64,000 bases of DNA from an uncultured Acidimicrobiales bacterium (GCA_937997485.1 CALKTH010000049.1:1-64000), one strand, 5' to 3'. Numbered from the stretch's first letter, positions 25,064 through 33,718 are shown. The notes: generated by a model from the sequence alone, not told the origin. Numbers and translations are program-made.

Positions 25064-25606
25064 ATGACTTCCACCCCAAGCCCCGACGCCGTCACTGGCG
25101 ACACCTCCGGCACCCAAGCCGTCGAGGCGCCGGCGATCGCAACCCGGCGCCGCGTCGGTCGCGCCTGGCGGGAGATTCGACGGGGCGCAGCCGCCGGAAG
25201 AATCAAAGATCTCTTCTACGGCATGGGCGAAGAAGGCCTCGACATGGCCCTGGCCGACGCACTCAGCGTGCTCGGCCAGAACGGCTCGATGCGGATGGGC
25301 GAACTCGCCGAAGCGCTGCGCATCACCCCGGCGTCCACCACTCGCGCCGTCGGCTGTCTCGTGGATCGAGGCTTCGTGGAACGAGTGCGGGCCGAGTCTG
25401 ATCAACGATCGATCGAGGTGTCGCTCACACCAGCTGGCCGCGATCGCTACGAAGTGATCACCGGCCGAGTCCAAGTGGGCCTCACGCAGATCCTGTCCGA
25501 GTTCAGCGACGACGAGCAGCTCCTCCTGGCCGAGATGCTCGAACGCTTCACCCAGGCCGTTGACCACTACGTCGACAGCCAGGACCACGCTGGCGACGAA
25601 GCCTGA
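25064..25606 (+). CDS. MarR-family transcriptional regulator
   Basis: A 180-residue winged-helix protein. The DNA-binding core is about residues 65-125 (LADALSVLGQNGSMRMGELA, ALRITPASTTRAVGCLVDRG, VERVRAESDQRSIEVSLTPA), ending in the usual C-terminal dimer helix. The Ala/Arg-rich N-terminus is longer than usual. It lies 33 bp after larC and 72 bp before the alcohol dehydrogenase on the same strand. It could regulate either, but no operator is evident. Confidence 0.88.
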   Translation: MTSTPSPDAVTGDTSGTQAVEAPAIATRRRVGRAWREIRRGAAAGRIKDLFYGMGEEGLDMALADALSVLGQNGSMRMGELAEALRITPASTTRAVGCLVDRGFVERVRAESDQRSIEVSLTPAGRDRYEVITGRVQVGLTQILSEFSDDEQLLLAEMLERFTQAVDHYVDSQDHAGDEA

Positions 25607-25678
25607 CGGCTTGTTCGCCTCGACCATCACTTTCTCTTCGAACCTCATTCGCGCACAGCAAAACCCACGGAGACAACC

Positions 25679-26767
25679 ATGAAGGCTGCAGTACTCAACT
25701 CGATCCCCGGTCAGCTCGACATCGAAGACATCGAGCTCGCCTCACCCGGCCCTCGCGAAGTGCTCGTGAAGACCATGGCCGCCGGTGTTTGCCACAGCGA
25801 TCTCCACTTCATGGAGGGTCTCTACCCGCATCCGTGTCCTGCCGTGCTGGGGCATGAGTCCGCTGGCATCGTCGAGGAAGTCGGCTCTGCTGTCGACTAC
25901 GTGAAGCCTGGCGACCACGTGATCACCTGCCTCTCGGCCTTCTGCGGACACTGCGAACAGTGCCTGAGCGGGCACATGAGCACCTGCGAACTGAAGGCCA
26001 CCGAGCTCGTGCGCCGCAAGGGTGAACCGTCCCGCATCACCCGCGGCGGTGAGGATGTGCACCAGTTCCTCCACCTCTCCTCGTTCGCTGAGAAGATGCT
26101 CATCCACGAGCACGCGCTGGTGAAGATCGACCCCGACATGCCGCTCGACAAGGCCGCACTCATCGGTTGTGGCGTGACCACCGGCCTCGGTGCGGTGTTC
26201 CGGACCGCTCGCGTGCAGGCAGGCACCAACGTGGCCGTCATCGGCTGTGGCGGCATCGGTCTCTCGGCCATCCAGGGCGCCCGGATCGCCGGCGCCAACA
26301 AGGTGATCGCCATCGACACCAACCCGACCAAGCTCGAGCTCGCACAGTCGCTCGGCGCCACCCACGTCATCGATGCTTCCAGCGACGACCCCGTCGCCGC
26401 TGTGCAAGAACTCACCGGTGGCGGCGTCCACTACAGCTTCGAAGCCGTCGGCCTCGCACCCACCGCCGAGCAAGCGTTCAAGATGCTGCGCCGTCGTGGC
26501 CAGGCCACCGTGATCGGCCTCATTCCCGTCGGCACGAATATCTCGATCCACGGCGTGGAGCTGCTCGACGAGAAGATGCTGACGGGCTCGAACATGGGCT
26601 CGAATCAGTTCCGCACGGACATGCCTCGCTTCGTGGAGATGTACATGAGCGGCAAGCTCATGCTCGACGAAATGGTCTCCAAGACCATCACGCTCGACGA
26701 GATCAACGAAGGCTTCGCCGACATGAAGGCCGGCAACGTCGCCCGGTCCGTCATCACCTTCGACTAG
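25679..26767 (+). CDS. Zinc-dependent alcohol dehydrogenase (MDR family)
   Basis: A 362-residue class III-like medium-chain dehydrogenase. Catalytic zinc ligands lie in AGVCHSDLHFMEG and LGHESAGIVEEVG; the structural zinc site is CGHCEQCLSGHMSTC. The NAD site is VIGCGGIGLSAIQGARIAG. The sequence resembles mycothiol/Rxyl-type actinobacterial alcohol dehydrogenases (STCELKATELVRR, TGSNMGSNQFRTDMPRF). The ribosome site is GGAGACAACC before the ATG. The natural substrate, perhaps an aldehyde or alcohol, cannot be fixed from sequence. It is convergent with an MFS gene. Confidence 0.9.
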   Translation: MKAAVLNSIPGQLDIEDIELASPGPREVLVKTMAAGVCHSDLHFMEGLYPHPCPAVLGHESAGIVEEVGSAVDYVKPGDHVITCLSAFCGHCEQCLSGHMSTCELKATELVRRKGEPSRITRGGEDVHQFLHLSSFAEKMLIHEHALVKIDPDMPLDKAALIGCGVTTGLGAVFRTARVQAGTNVAVIGCGGIGLSAIQGARIAGANKVIAIDTNPTKLELAQSLGATHVIDASSDDPVAAVQELTGGGVHYSFEAVGLAPTAEQAFKMLRRRGQATVIGLIPVGTNISIHGVELLDEKMLTGSNMGSNQFRTDMPRFVEMYMSGKLMLDEMVSKTITLDEINEGFADMKAGNVARSVITFD

Positions 26768-26844
26768 AGCCTCTCCTGCCCGACTGCGTGTCGATGTGGC
26801 GACCGGACTGGCAACAGCAAGAAGCTCAGTCGCGGATCCGACAC

Positions 26845-28206
26845 TCAGGGTCTTGCAGAAGCGCTGACGTCGGGCTCGGGGGAATCGGCGCTGGCCGTTG
26901 CTTGGCCCTCGGGTGCTTTGGCTTCTGCCTCTTCGGCTGCATCTGCGGTGTAGTCGTGGAGCTTGGCCACTTGGTTTCCGGCGGTCATCTCGAGCAGCCA
27001 GTAGATCGCCGAGGCGGCAACAGCGACGCCTCCCATCACCACCATGGTCCAGCGGAGCGTGATCACTTCCGCCAGCGCGCCCAGCGGGAACGCCATCATG
27101 CCGAATCCAGCGAAGGAGAGCTGCATGATCGATTGCACTCGGCCCTGGTAGGCGTCTTCCGACATCTGGAGGGCCAGCGTGTTGGACAGTGATTGGTAGG
27201 CAGTGGTCGCAGCGCCGATCACGATGATCACGGCAAACGCAACGGCGATATTCGGCGTGGCGGCCAGGGCGATGACGGCTCCACCGAAAGCGAACCCGGA
27301 GACGGCCATGATCCACTTCGCTCGGTCGCTGTCCGCCCGGCTGGCGAGCGGGATCGAGATGGCCACAGCGCCGATCGCCGACGCCATGCTCAGCAGTCCG
27401 ATCCAGGTGTTGCCCCCATCATCGGAGAAGCCGAACACGTCCTTCACCAACGCTGGAATGAACGCCACATAGTTGAAGCCGAACATGATGATGGCGATCG
27501 AAGCGAACACGAGGCGGCGCAGCGATGGTTTGCTGCGGACGTAGCGAAGGCCTTCGACGATGTCGGCCACGGGCTTGCGGGTCGAGGGGTTCGAGATGGG
27601 GATGGACGGCAGTCGCCAGATAGCGACGAGGCTGCAGAACGAGAACGCGGCGGAGATGAGGTAGGCGCCGCCGATTCCGAAGAAGGCGACGCCGGCCAGA
27701 GCGCCAGCCAGGGAGGGGGCGAACACCCGGGTGAAGCTCATGCTGAACAGCGAGAGTGTGATGGCGTTGCCGAGGTTCTCTCGGCCAACGAGGTCGGAGG
27801 CAAAGGCGACACGAGCGGGGCCGTAGAAGCCGAAGGCCACACCCTGAATCACGCCGGCAACGAGCACCATCCAGAACTGGATGGCATCGGTGATCACAGC
27901 AAGGCCCATCAGCGCAGCGCCAACGAAGATCATGCCTTGCGTCACCAGCAGTGTGGAGCGGCGGGGGAAGCGGTCAGCAACAACGCCACCGAACGGCGTG
28001 GCGATGAGCATCGAAAGTCCGAAGAAGAAGTAGACCAGCCCGAGCGCACCCTCACGTTCGGTGAGGTCCCAGGCGAGAATGCCTCGCAGCACGAACTGCA
28101 TCTGTACCGACATGAACGAAAACACACCCGCCCACCAGAGGGTGCGGTACTCAGGGATCTTGAGCGAGACAAACGCCTGGCTGAGTGTGGTCTTCTGAGC
28201 GCTCAT
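26845..28206 (-). CDS. MFS transporter, MFS_3/EntS-like
   Basis: A 453-residue integral membrane protein with about 12 helices. The N-terminal half has the MFS signature between helices 2 and 3 (GGVVADRFPRRSTLL), and FYGPARVAFASDLVGRENL is typical of the enterobactin-exporter-like MFS_3 group. The soluble C-terminal tail (about 415-453) is acidic and Ala/Pro-rich. AAAGGGA precedes the ATG at 28206. It is divergent from the enolase-superfamily gene. The substrate is unknown; efflux is the usual role. Confidence 0.88.
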   Translation of the reverse strand: MSAQKTTLSQAFVSLKIPEYRTLWWAGVFSFMSVQMQFVLRGILAWDLTEREGALGLVYFFFGLSMLIATPFGGVVADRFPRRSTLLVTQGMIFVGAALMGLAVITDAIQFWMVLVAGVIQGVAFGFYGPARVAFASDLVGRENLGNAITLSLFSMSFTRVFAPSLAGALAGVAFFGIGGAYLISAAFSFCSLVAIWRLPSIPISNPSTRKPVADIVEGLRYVRSKPSLRRLVFASIAIIMFGFNYVAFIPALVKDVFGFSDDGGNTWIGLLSMASAIGAVAISIPLASRADSDRAKWIMAVSGFAFGGAVIALAATPNIAVAFAVIIVIGAATTAYQSLSNTLALQMSEDAYQGRVQSIMQLSFAGFGMMAFPLGALAEVITLRWTMVVMGGVAVAASAIYWLLEMTAGNQVAKLHDYTADAAEEAEAKAPEGQATASADSPEPDVSASARP

Positions 28207-28318
28207 GGTCCCTTTCGAGCGACGCGAACTACTTCGGCTCTCAAACTTAACCGGTCGCTACCCGAGTCTCCGCATTCGAGAGGCGGCAATGGGTCACACC
28301 GGGTCTTCGGCGACGATG

Positions 28319-28324
28319 TAGATT
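28319..28324 (+). promoter_or_regulatory. -10 element of the enolase-superfamily gene
   Basis: TAGATT is followed by six bases (CTGCCG) and the ATG at 28331. Confidence 0.55.
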
Positions 28325-28330
28325 CTGCCG

Positions 28331-29440
28331 ATGCGCATCACCGAGATCCGGATGTACCAACACGATCTTCCGGTGAAGGGTGGGCTCTACCAGATGTCCA
28401 CGTCGCAGGTTTCCGCCCTCGATACGACCGTGGTCGAGATCCGCACGGACGAGGGCATCAGTGGGTTCGGCGAGACGTGTCCGCTCGGATCTGGGTACCA
28501 GCCGCAGTTCGCCGCCGGTGACCGTGCGGCGATTGGGGAGATGGCGCCTCACCTCATCGGCCTCGATCCCCGGCTCACGAACCTCGTCTATCACCGCATG
28601 GACGCGGTGCTCATGGGCAGCAGTAGTGCAAAGACCGCCATCGACGTCGCCTGCTGGGATCTTCTCGGCAAGGCCACCGGCATGCCAGTGCACGATCTGC
28701 TCGGTGGCGCCTATACGGACCGGGTCCTGAGCTACTGGGGCATCATGCCCGACACGCCAGAGGCCAGTGCGGCCAAGGCCGAAGCACTCATGGCCGATGG
28801 CTACCGCCGGATCCAGGTGAAGACGGGCGGTCGCCCACTCCATGAGGACGTCGCCTGTGTGCGGGCGGTGGCCGAGGTGCTCCCGCCGGGCGTTCCGTTG
28901 CTGGCGGACGCGAACCGGGGGTGGAACGTACGGGAGGCGCTCGAGTTCAGCATTGCCTGTCGAGACATTCCCCTCGCCCTCGAGCAGCCGTGCTCAACCC
29001 TCGAAGAGCACCGTCAACTTGTGGGCCGGGTCAGTCACCCAGTCTTCCTCGATGAGTCAACCGCGGACATCGCCACCGTCATTACCGCCATCACCGATGG
29101 TCTGGCCCAGGGCTTCGGCATGAAGCTGAGCCGAGTTGGCGGCCTCACGAAGTTGCGCGCCGTGCGAGACATCTGCGAAGCCAAAGGCATCCCCTCCACG
29201 ATCGATGACACGTGGGGCGGCGACCTCACGGCCGCCGCCACTGTCCATATGGGGGCCACCGTTCGCCCCGATCTCTACGAGGCGACCTGGATCTCCCAGC
29301 CCTATACCGAGCGGGGTTACCCCACACTCACACCCGAGGTTGTGTGCGAAGACGGCCACATCGCCGTGCCCACCGGCCCGGGCCTCGGCATCGAGCCCGA
29401 TCTCGCCAACTGGCCCGACCCAGTCGCAGTGTTCAACTGA
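28331..29440 (+). CDS. Enolase-superfamily enzyme (MLE subgroup)
   Basis: A 369-residue mandelate racemase/muconate-lactonizing-type protein. An N-terminal capping domain is followed by a TIM barrel. Metal ligands are visible as ADANRGW (Asp), LEQPC (Glu) and LDES (Asp); the base on the far side is in MKLSRVGG. On the near side the motif is VKTGG rather than K-x-K, as seen in hydroxyproline-betaine epimerase and cis-3-hydroxyproline dehydratase branches. A proline-derivative substrate is therefore possible but not proven. It has a leaderless promoter and is convergent with imuB across a perfect hairpin. Confidence 0.85.
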   Translation: MRITEIRMYQHDLPVKGGLYQMSTSQVSALDTTVVEIRTDEGISGFGETCPLGSGYQPQFAAGDRAAIGEMAPHLIGLDPRLTNLVYHRMDAVLMGSSSAKTAIDVACWDLLGKATGMPVHDLLGGAYTDRVLSYWGIMPDTPEASAAKAEALMADGYRRIQVKTGGRPLHEDVACVRAVAEVLPPGVPLLADANRGWNVREALEFSIACRDIPLALEQPCSTLEEHRQLVGRVSHPVFLDESTADIATVITAITDGLAQGFGMKLSRVGGLTKLRAVRDICEAKGIPSTIDDTWGGDLTAAATVHMGATVRPDLYEATWISQPYTERGYPTLTPEVVCEDGHIAVPTGPGLGIEPDLANWPDPVAVFN

Positions 29441-29483
29441 CGCTCGGCCGCACATTTGCCGGTGTGCTGAGTCCCACATTCTC

Positions 29484-29531
29484 AACTGCCACCTCAGAGT
29501 CCGGCTCCAGCCGGACTCTGAGGTGGCAGTT
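29484..29531. repeat. Hairpin repeat B, perfect copy; likely bidirectional terminator
   Basis: AACTGCCACCTCAGAGTCC... and its exact complement give a perfect 22-bp stem with a 4-base loop (TCCA), 48 bp in all. It lies between converging genes (enolase-type and imuB), where it can end both transcripts. A near-identical 48-bp unit sits inside the dnaE2 coding sequence at 9105-9152. Confidence 0.9.
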
Positions 29532-29552
29532 CGGACCGGACGAGACGAGGCG

Positions 29553-31187
29553 TCAGTAGGTGGCCTCGATGGACCAGGCACCTTCTTCGAGAACCAGAAG
29601 GTGAGCCGAGCCGTCGTTGAGAGTGACCTGCATTCGAGCTCGTCGACGCACACTCACCGGATCCCACCATCGCTCCTCAGCTGGCCACGGCCCCGCCCAA
29701 CCGGTGATCCACCGCTGTTTCGTGCGCCCGCTCGGCACGCTCCCCTCCACCAGCGCCGGTGATGCGGAGAGTTCTCCGCGACCCGAGACCGTGACCGGAC
29801 GCCGAGCATCATCCATCAGCTCGATTGGCAGCGGATCAAACCGCACCTGCACCGGCTCGGGCTTCGGCATGCGACCCGGCCAAGGCTCGGACACCCATTC
29901 CGCCGCAGTGGCGATGCGCTCCTCCCCTAGATCGACAGCGGCGGCGGGGATGAGGACGATCTGTTCTGCTGGCCCACGCCCGCCTCGCCGCTCGGGCACC
30001 TGCACTGCCTCTGGCCCCATCAAACCCTGGATGCGAGCGACGACTCGGGTGACGTCGTCGGCTCGTTCAGCCCGACCGCCCCAGAATCCCAACTGTCGGC
30101 CAACCGCTGGCACCACTTCATCGGGCACCAGCGTGAGCCTGCGGATACCCGAGCCGGACGTGGCGTTCTCCATCTCATCAGAGGAGGTTGCTGCTGAGGT
30201 GATGAGCGCCCGGCGGGCGATGGATCCAAGCCAGGCGTCGAGTTGCCAGCGGGCCCGCTCGGCCAAGGCCGCAGCGGAGAGCGCCCCCTCGTGCCTCCAG
30301 AGGCGGACATGTTCTTCGCCGGCGTCGGTCTCGGCTTCGATCGCTACCCGCACACACGCCAGCCCGTCGGAGGAGAGCATGGCGTGCAGTTCGTCGGCCA
30401 GTGCCTTGGCGGCAAAGGCGCATCGGTCAATCTGCTCTGCCGCTGGTTCGAACATCCAGGTGACTGCCATGTCGGGTGCCGGCCGACGCAGGTCGGGCGG
30501 ATGCTCATCTTCTCCTCGGGCCAACCGGTGGGCGAGCTGTCCCTCGGCCCCGAAGCGGCCAACCACGTCGGCCGGGTTCAGGGCGGCGAAGGCCCCAAGG
30601 GTGGTGAGGCCGAGCCGGGCCAACACACCGGTGAGCTCGGGCTGCTCGAGCGCCGTGATGGCAACCCCAGAAAGAAACTCAGCGCTCTCCCCCGTCGTGA
30701 CCACGATTGGGCCCGTTCGGGCAGCAGTGGAGCGAGCGGCGAGGCGAGCTGCGAACACACCATCAGCGATGCCCACTCGAATGTGGCCTCGACCGGCGAG
30801 GACCGGGGCAACGTCTTCCACCACCTTGAGTGAGAGATCATGATCGCCGCCGAAGAACTTGGAGGGACCAAGTGTGGGGAAGCCAACGAGGCCCGGACCA
30901 GCAATCTCGACTCGCGGGGTGATGCCTTCCAGCGCGACAGCTACTGGCTCGAACAGGCGAGCTTCGCGGTCGATGTCTCGTTCCAGCACCGCCACATCCG
31001 GGCAGCGTCCCTGCGCTTCTCGCCGTCGCTGACCGAGTGCCACACCTTCGGCCCGAGCAGCGGGCGAGGAGGCAACCACTCGGTTGCCAACCACCACGAT
31101 CGCCGGCTCATCGAGTGGCACACCCCAGGCCACCACCGGCCAATCCGGGCACCACACGACACACATGCGCGTGACATTGCTTCTCAC
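29553..31187 (-). CDS. imuB: ImuB, Y-family-like mutasome subunit
   Basis: A 544-residue inactive Y-family polymerase homologue that bridges DnaE2, ImuA and the beta clamp in SOS mutagenesis. It starts MRSNVTRMCVVWCPDWPVVA, the ImuB-type N-terminus where active polymerases carry D-x-D-x-F. The SxDE motif of active enzymes is also lacking. The thumb and little-finger regions are present, and the C-terminus (VTLNDGSAHLLVLEEGAWSI) is the usual actinobacterial ending. It overlaps imuA by 4 bp and shares its LexA-controlled promoter. The partner dnaE2 lies about 17 kb away. Confidence 0.94.
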   Translation of the reverse strand: MRSNVTRMCVVWCPDWPVVAWGVPLDEPAIVVVGNRVVASSPAARAEGVALGQRRREAQGRCPDVAVLERDIDREARLFEPVAVALEGITPRVEIAGPGLVGFPTLGPSKFFGGDHDLSLKVVEDVAPVLAGRGHIRVGIADGVFAARLAARSTAARTGPIVVTTGESAEFLSGVAITALEQPELTGVLARLGLTTLGAFAALNPADVVGRFGAEGQLAHRLARGEDEHPPDLRRPAPDMAVTWMFEPAAEQIDRCAFAAKALADELHAMLSSDGLACVRVAIEAETDAGEEHVRLWRHEGALSAAALAERARWQLDAWLGSIARRALITSAATSSDEMENATSGSGIRRLTLVPDEVVPAVGRQLGFWGGRAERADDVTRVVARIQGLMGPEAVQVPERRGGRGPAEQIVLIPAAAVDLGEERIATAAEWVSEPWPGRMPKPEPVQVRFDPLPIELMDDARRPVTVSGRGELSASPALVEGSVPSGRTKQRWITGWAGPWPAEERWWDPVSVRRRARMQVTLNDGSAHLLVLEEGAWSIEATY

Positions 31188-31969
31188 ACGCTCTGCCCGA
31201 CCACTTCTTGGCTGTCCGCTTTTTCACTTACCGGCGATTCCCTATTCACCGATTCCCGTAGTGGCCGGAACTCGAGCACGTCAGCTTCCTTGGGAGCAGC
31301 AGCGAGTCGGCCGTCAGGACCGGGGAGCCACACCTCAACCGAGGAGCCCCCGCCAGCACCTCGCCGACCTGCCGCACTGATCGACACTCGTCGCCCCGTG
31401 AGATGTCCGTGGCCCTCACCGAGCCCCTCCCAGCGATCGACCTCAGTGCTCAAGGTGAGATCGAGACCGTTCGGCCAGGTGCGTCCACCGTCGAGGTGCA
31501 ACAGCATCGATTCCTGTTCCCGAGCCCGGGCCTGGAGCCGACGAGCATCTCTCGGCCCTATCCGCGCCGAGGGCGCCACTGCCACAACATCCACGGCCTC
31601 CAAGAGCGCGGCAACCACGGTGGGCCACTGATCCAGGCTTGGCGTCTCGACCAACAGCACTCGATCCAGGCGAACACCAAGATCTGCTGCCGCAGCCAGT
31701 CCGAGATCAGGAACGCCAACCACCGCAAGCCACCCCTCCTCTCCCAGCGCCTCCGCCATGAGGGCAAGGGAGAGCGTCCACGCTCCATGACCAGCCACAC
31801 CAAGGCTCGTGCCTCGCTGCAGGCCACCCCAAGGAAACAGTGGCGCCAACACCTCGGGCACCGGCATGATTCGCTGCCCCGCCAACGTGACGGGCTGAAT
31901 CTTGTTGATGATGTCCTGCGAGAGTTCAGGACGGTGTCGCACTCGTGCCGCAGAGGCCAGATCCGCCAT
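31184..31969 (-). CDS. imuA: ImuA-type (RecA/SulA-like) mutasome protein
   Basis: A 261-residue protein of the actinobacterial ImuA' type, RecA-like but without a clear Walker A. The corresponding loop reads GVAGHGAWTLSLALMAEAL. It works with ImuB and DnaE2 in damage-induced mutagenesis. Further family segments are PEVLAPLFPWGGLQRGTSLG near residue 38 and AREQESMLLHLDGG. The start codon at 31969 lies 11 bases from a perfect LexA box and six bases after GATACT, so the transcript is probably leaderless. Confidence 0.9.
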   Translation of the reverse strand: MADLASAARVRHRPELSQDIINKIQPVTLAGQRIMPVPEVLAPLFPWGGLQRGTSLGVAGHGAWTLSLALMAEALGEEGWLAVVGVPDLGLAAAADLGVRLDRVLLVETPSLDQWPTVVAALLEAVDVVAVAPSARIGPRDARRLQARAREQESMLLHLDGGRTWPNGLDLTLSTEVDRWEGLGEGHGHLTGRRVSISAAGRRGAGGGSSVEVWLPGPDGRLAAAPKEADVLEFRPLRESVNRESPVSEKADSQEVVGQSV

Positions 31970-31974
31970 TCACC

Positions 31975-32000
31975 CAGTATCGAACACTTGTTCGATACTG
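31975..32000. promoter_or_regulatory. LexA/SOS box of imuA-imuB with extended dyad
   Basis: Core CGAAC-ACTT-GTTCG (31981-31994) inside a perfect inverted repeat with 11-bp arms (CAGTATCGAAC and GTTCGATACTG). The 14-bp core is identical to the dnaE2 box. The right half overlaps the presumed -10 (GATACT on the minus strand, six bases from the ATG). Confidence 0.92.
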
Positions 32001-32022
32001 GCAACCTCGAAGCTCGAGATCA

Positions 32023-32508
32023 TCAGTCGCGAACGACCTCACCGTGGATCGCCGCCGCGTCGGGTCGGTTCCAGTAGCGGTTCGGGTTGTCGGCGTCATC
32101 CAGCAGCTTGGATCGACTTCCGATGGCCTCGGAGACCCGGATCGTTGGCTCCTCGTTCACGTGAGCCGCAAACACGACATCGAAGACCTGAGCCAGAAGC
32201 GCAGGATCGACCGGGATCGAGCATTCGATCTGGGCCGCTGCGGTCCGCTGGATCGTGCCCTCGTCCCCTCCATGCGAGCCCTCGAGTGACCGGAATTGCT
32301 GGTAGCCGGCCCCTCTTACGAACAAGCAGTTGTCGTAGGGACCTTGCAGGAGAGGGATGTTGAGCCCCAACGCCTTGGTCACCTGTTCGACACCGGCAAC
32401 CGGCGTATCGATCGTGATCAGCCATTCGAGTTCGAGCACCGTGGAAGCAAGGTCCAACCCATCAAGTACGTGCAACGTTCCGGCGGTCGATGTGGTGTTC
32501 TCGGACAT
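32023..32508 (-). CDS. Stand-alone NIF3/YqfO insert-like protein
   Basis: A 161-residue cytoplasmic protein. It resembles the CutA/PII-like insertion domain of NIF3/YqfO proteins without the metal-binding NIF3 core. Recognisable parts are GPYDNCLFVRGAGYQQFRS, GDEGTIQRTAAAQIECSIP and FAAHVNEEPTIRVSEA, which match YqfO-type GNYxxC...GxF and C-terminal AHPYEEP patterns. The ATG is seven bases after TACGTT on the minus strand. It lies directly upstream of imuA but has its own promoter and is separated from it by the LexA box. The function is unknown. Confidence 0.55.
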   Translation of the reverse strand: MSENTTSTAGTLHVLDGLDLASTVLELEWLITIDTPVAGVEQVTKALGLNIPLLQGPYDNCLFVRGAGYQQFRSLEGSHGGDEGTIQRTAAAQIECSIPVDPALLAQVFDVVFAAHVNEEPTIRVSEAIGSRSKLLDDADNPNRYWNRPDAAAIHGEVVRD

Positions 32509-32561
32509 GAAGGGGAACGTAGGACGGCGTCATTTCGACCCGGAGCGAAACGTGAGCGTCG

Positions 32562-32567
32562 TAAGGT
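32562..32567 (+). promoter_or_regulatory. -10 element of the ArsR-type gene
   Basis: TAAGGT, six bases (TGCCGA), then the ATG at 32574. Confidence 0.55.
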
Positions 32568-32573
32568 TGCCGA

Positions 32574-33275
32574 ATGAGCGGCAGCCGCATCAGCACACTC
32601 GGGTCGGCGCTGGCCGATCCAACACGAGCGGCGGCCCTTGCTGCGCTGCTGTCCGGAACGGCGCACACCAGCGGCGAGCTGGCTCGGGCCTGCGGCGTCG
32701 CTGCGTCCACGATGAGCAGTCATCTCGGCAAGCTGGTGGACAGCGGACTCGTCCGGGTCGAGGCGGCCGGCCGCTATCGGCACTACCGCATTGCCTCCCG
32801 TGAAGTGGCCGATCTTCTCGAGCGAATCGACGAGGTCGACCTGCCCGAAACGGCGACCCCTCGCCGCCCATCACCAGGCCGAGACCTGAGCTACGCCCGC
32901 AGTTGCTACGACCATGTGGCCGGCCAGCTTGGCGTCGAGATCCACGACACGTTCGTCGACCGTGGCTGGGTTGAGCTCGACGAAAGCGATCCGAACCACC
33001 ACGGCGTCAGCCTGACCGATGCGGGTGATCGCTTCCTCTCCCAGGCGCTGGGCATCGATGTGGCCGCCCTCGCCACCCGCAGTCGTCGCCCGATGTTGCG
33101 CATCGACATCGACTGGACAGAACGTCGCAACCACCTGGCCGGGGCGGTGGCCGCGGAACTGATGACCCTCATGCTCGAGGAGAAGTGGCTGAGACGCCGG
33201 ACCGACAAGCGTGTGCTGACCGTCTCCGAAACCGGCAAGGCGAAACTCGCCGAGCACTTCGACATCCGCGTGTAG
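32574..33275 (+). CDS. ArsR-type regulator with C-terminal extension
   Basis: A 233-residue winged-helix protein. The HTH is at about residues 8-85 (LGSALADPTRAAALAALLSG, ELARACGVAASTMSSHLGKL, RYRHYRIASREVADLLERID). The metal-binding ELCVCD motif of true metal sensors is absent (ELARAC holds one cysteine). A second domain (about 110-233, SYARSCYDHVAGQLGVEIHD) follows, as in the group of ArsR proteins with a conserved DLxYARxCYDHLAG segment. The effector is unknown. Divergent from the NIF3-insert-like gene; promoters are back to back. Confidence 0.85.
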   Translation: MSGSRISTLGSALADPTRAAALAALLSGTAHTSGELARACGVAASTMSSHLGKLVDSGLVRVEAAGRYRHYRIASREVADLLERIDEVDLPETATPRRPSPGRDLSYARSCYDHVAGQLGVEIHDTFVDRGWVELDESDPNHHGVSLTDAGDRFLSQALGIDVAALATRSRRPMLRIDIDWTERRNHLAGAVAAELMTLMLEEKWLRRRTDKRVLTVSETGKAKLAEHFDIRV

Positions 33276-33307
33276 CCAACACCAACGCAACTGTGCTCGC
33301 GGCTTAC

Positions 33308-33328
33308 GGCTTGCTGCAAGCCTAGGGT
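33308..33328 (+). promoter_or_regulatory. Palindrome plus -10 element before the MmcQ/YjbR gene
   Basis: GGCTTGC-T-GCAAGCC (33308-33322) directly precedes the -10 TAGGGT (33323-33328). Six bases later comes the ATG at 33335. The palindrome occupies the spacer of the promoter, a good operator position, or it could be the ArsR-type gene's terminator. Confidence 0.5.
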
Positions 33329-33334
33329 TGACGC

Positions 33335-33697
33335 ATGGCCACCTTTGATGACGTCTGCGAGCTCGGCTCGGCACTTCCCGAGGTCACCGTCGGCACGTTC
33401 TACGGAACGCCGGGTCTTCAGGTTCGGAAGAAGGGCTTCTGCCGCCTGTGGGGTGAGCGAGAGCACAAGCGCGACGGCGTGCACGACACCGAGGTTCTCG
33501 TTGTGTTCTGCGAGCTCGAAGCCAAGCCCCTCTTGCTCGATGCTCATCCCGACGTGCTGTTCTCCACGCCTCACTACGAGAACTACGGAGCCATGCTGGT
33601 GCGGCTGGCCGATGCTGACCTCGACGACCTCGACGAATGGCTCGAGGATTCGTACCGGCTGAAAGCTCCGGCGACCTTGGTCCGCCAACTGGACTGA
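33335..33697 (+). CDS. MmcQ/YjbR family protein
   Basis: A 120-residue single-domain protein of the MmcQ/YjbR (DUF419) family, a double-wing fold often proposed to bind DNA or nucleotides. FDDVCELGSALPEVTVGTFY, FCRLWGERE and the C-terminal YRLKAPATLVRQL (usual pattern: W-x-x-xAPKxL) support it. The length is normal. A leaderless promoter lies six bases upstream. It is followed by a lipoprotein gene with its own -10. No biochemical function is assigned. Confidence 0.82.
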   Translation: MATFDDVCELGSALPEVTVGTFYGTPGLQVRKKGFCRLWGEREHKRDGVHDTEVLVVFCELEAKPLLLDAHPDVLFSTPHYENYGAMLVRLADADLDDLDEWLEDSYRLKAPATLVRQLD

Positions 33698-33718
33698 CGC
33701 CGCCTACGGTTCGAGCCC

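Noticed and set aside
28331-29440. Enolase-superfamily enzyme as the LarA-type client of the lar operon
   Set aside because: It has the carboxylate metal ligands of a magnesium-dependent enolase fold and no similarity to LarA/DUF2088.
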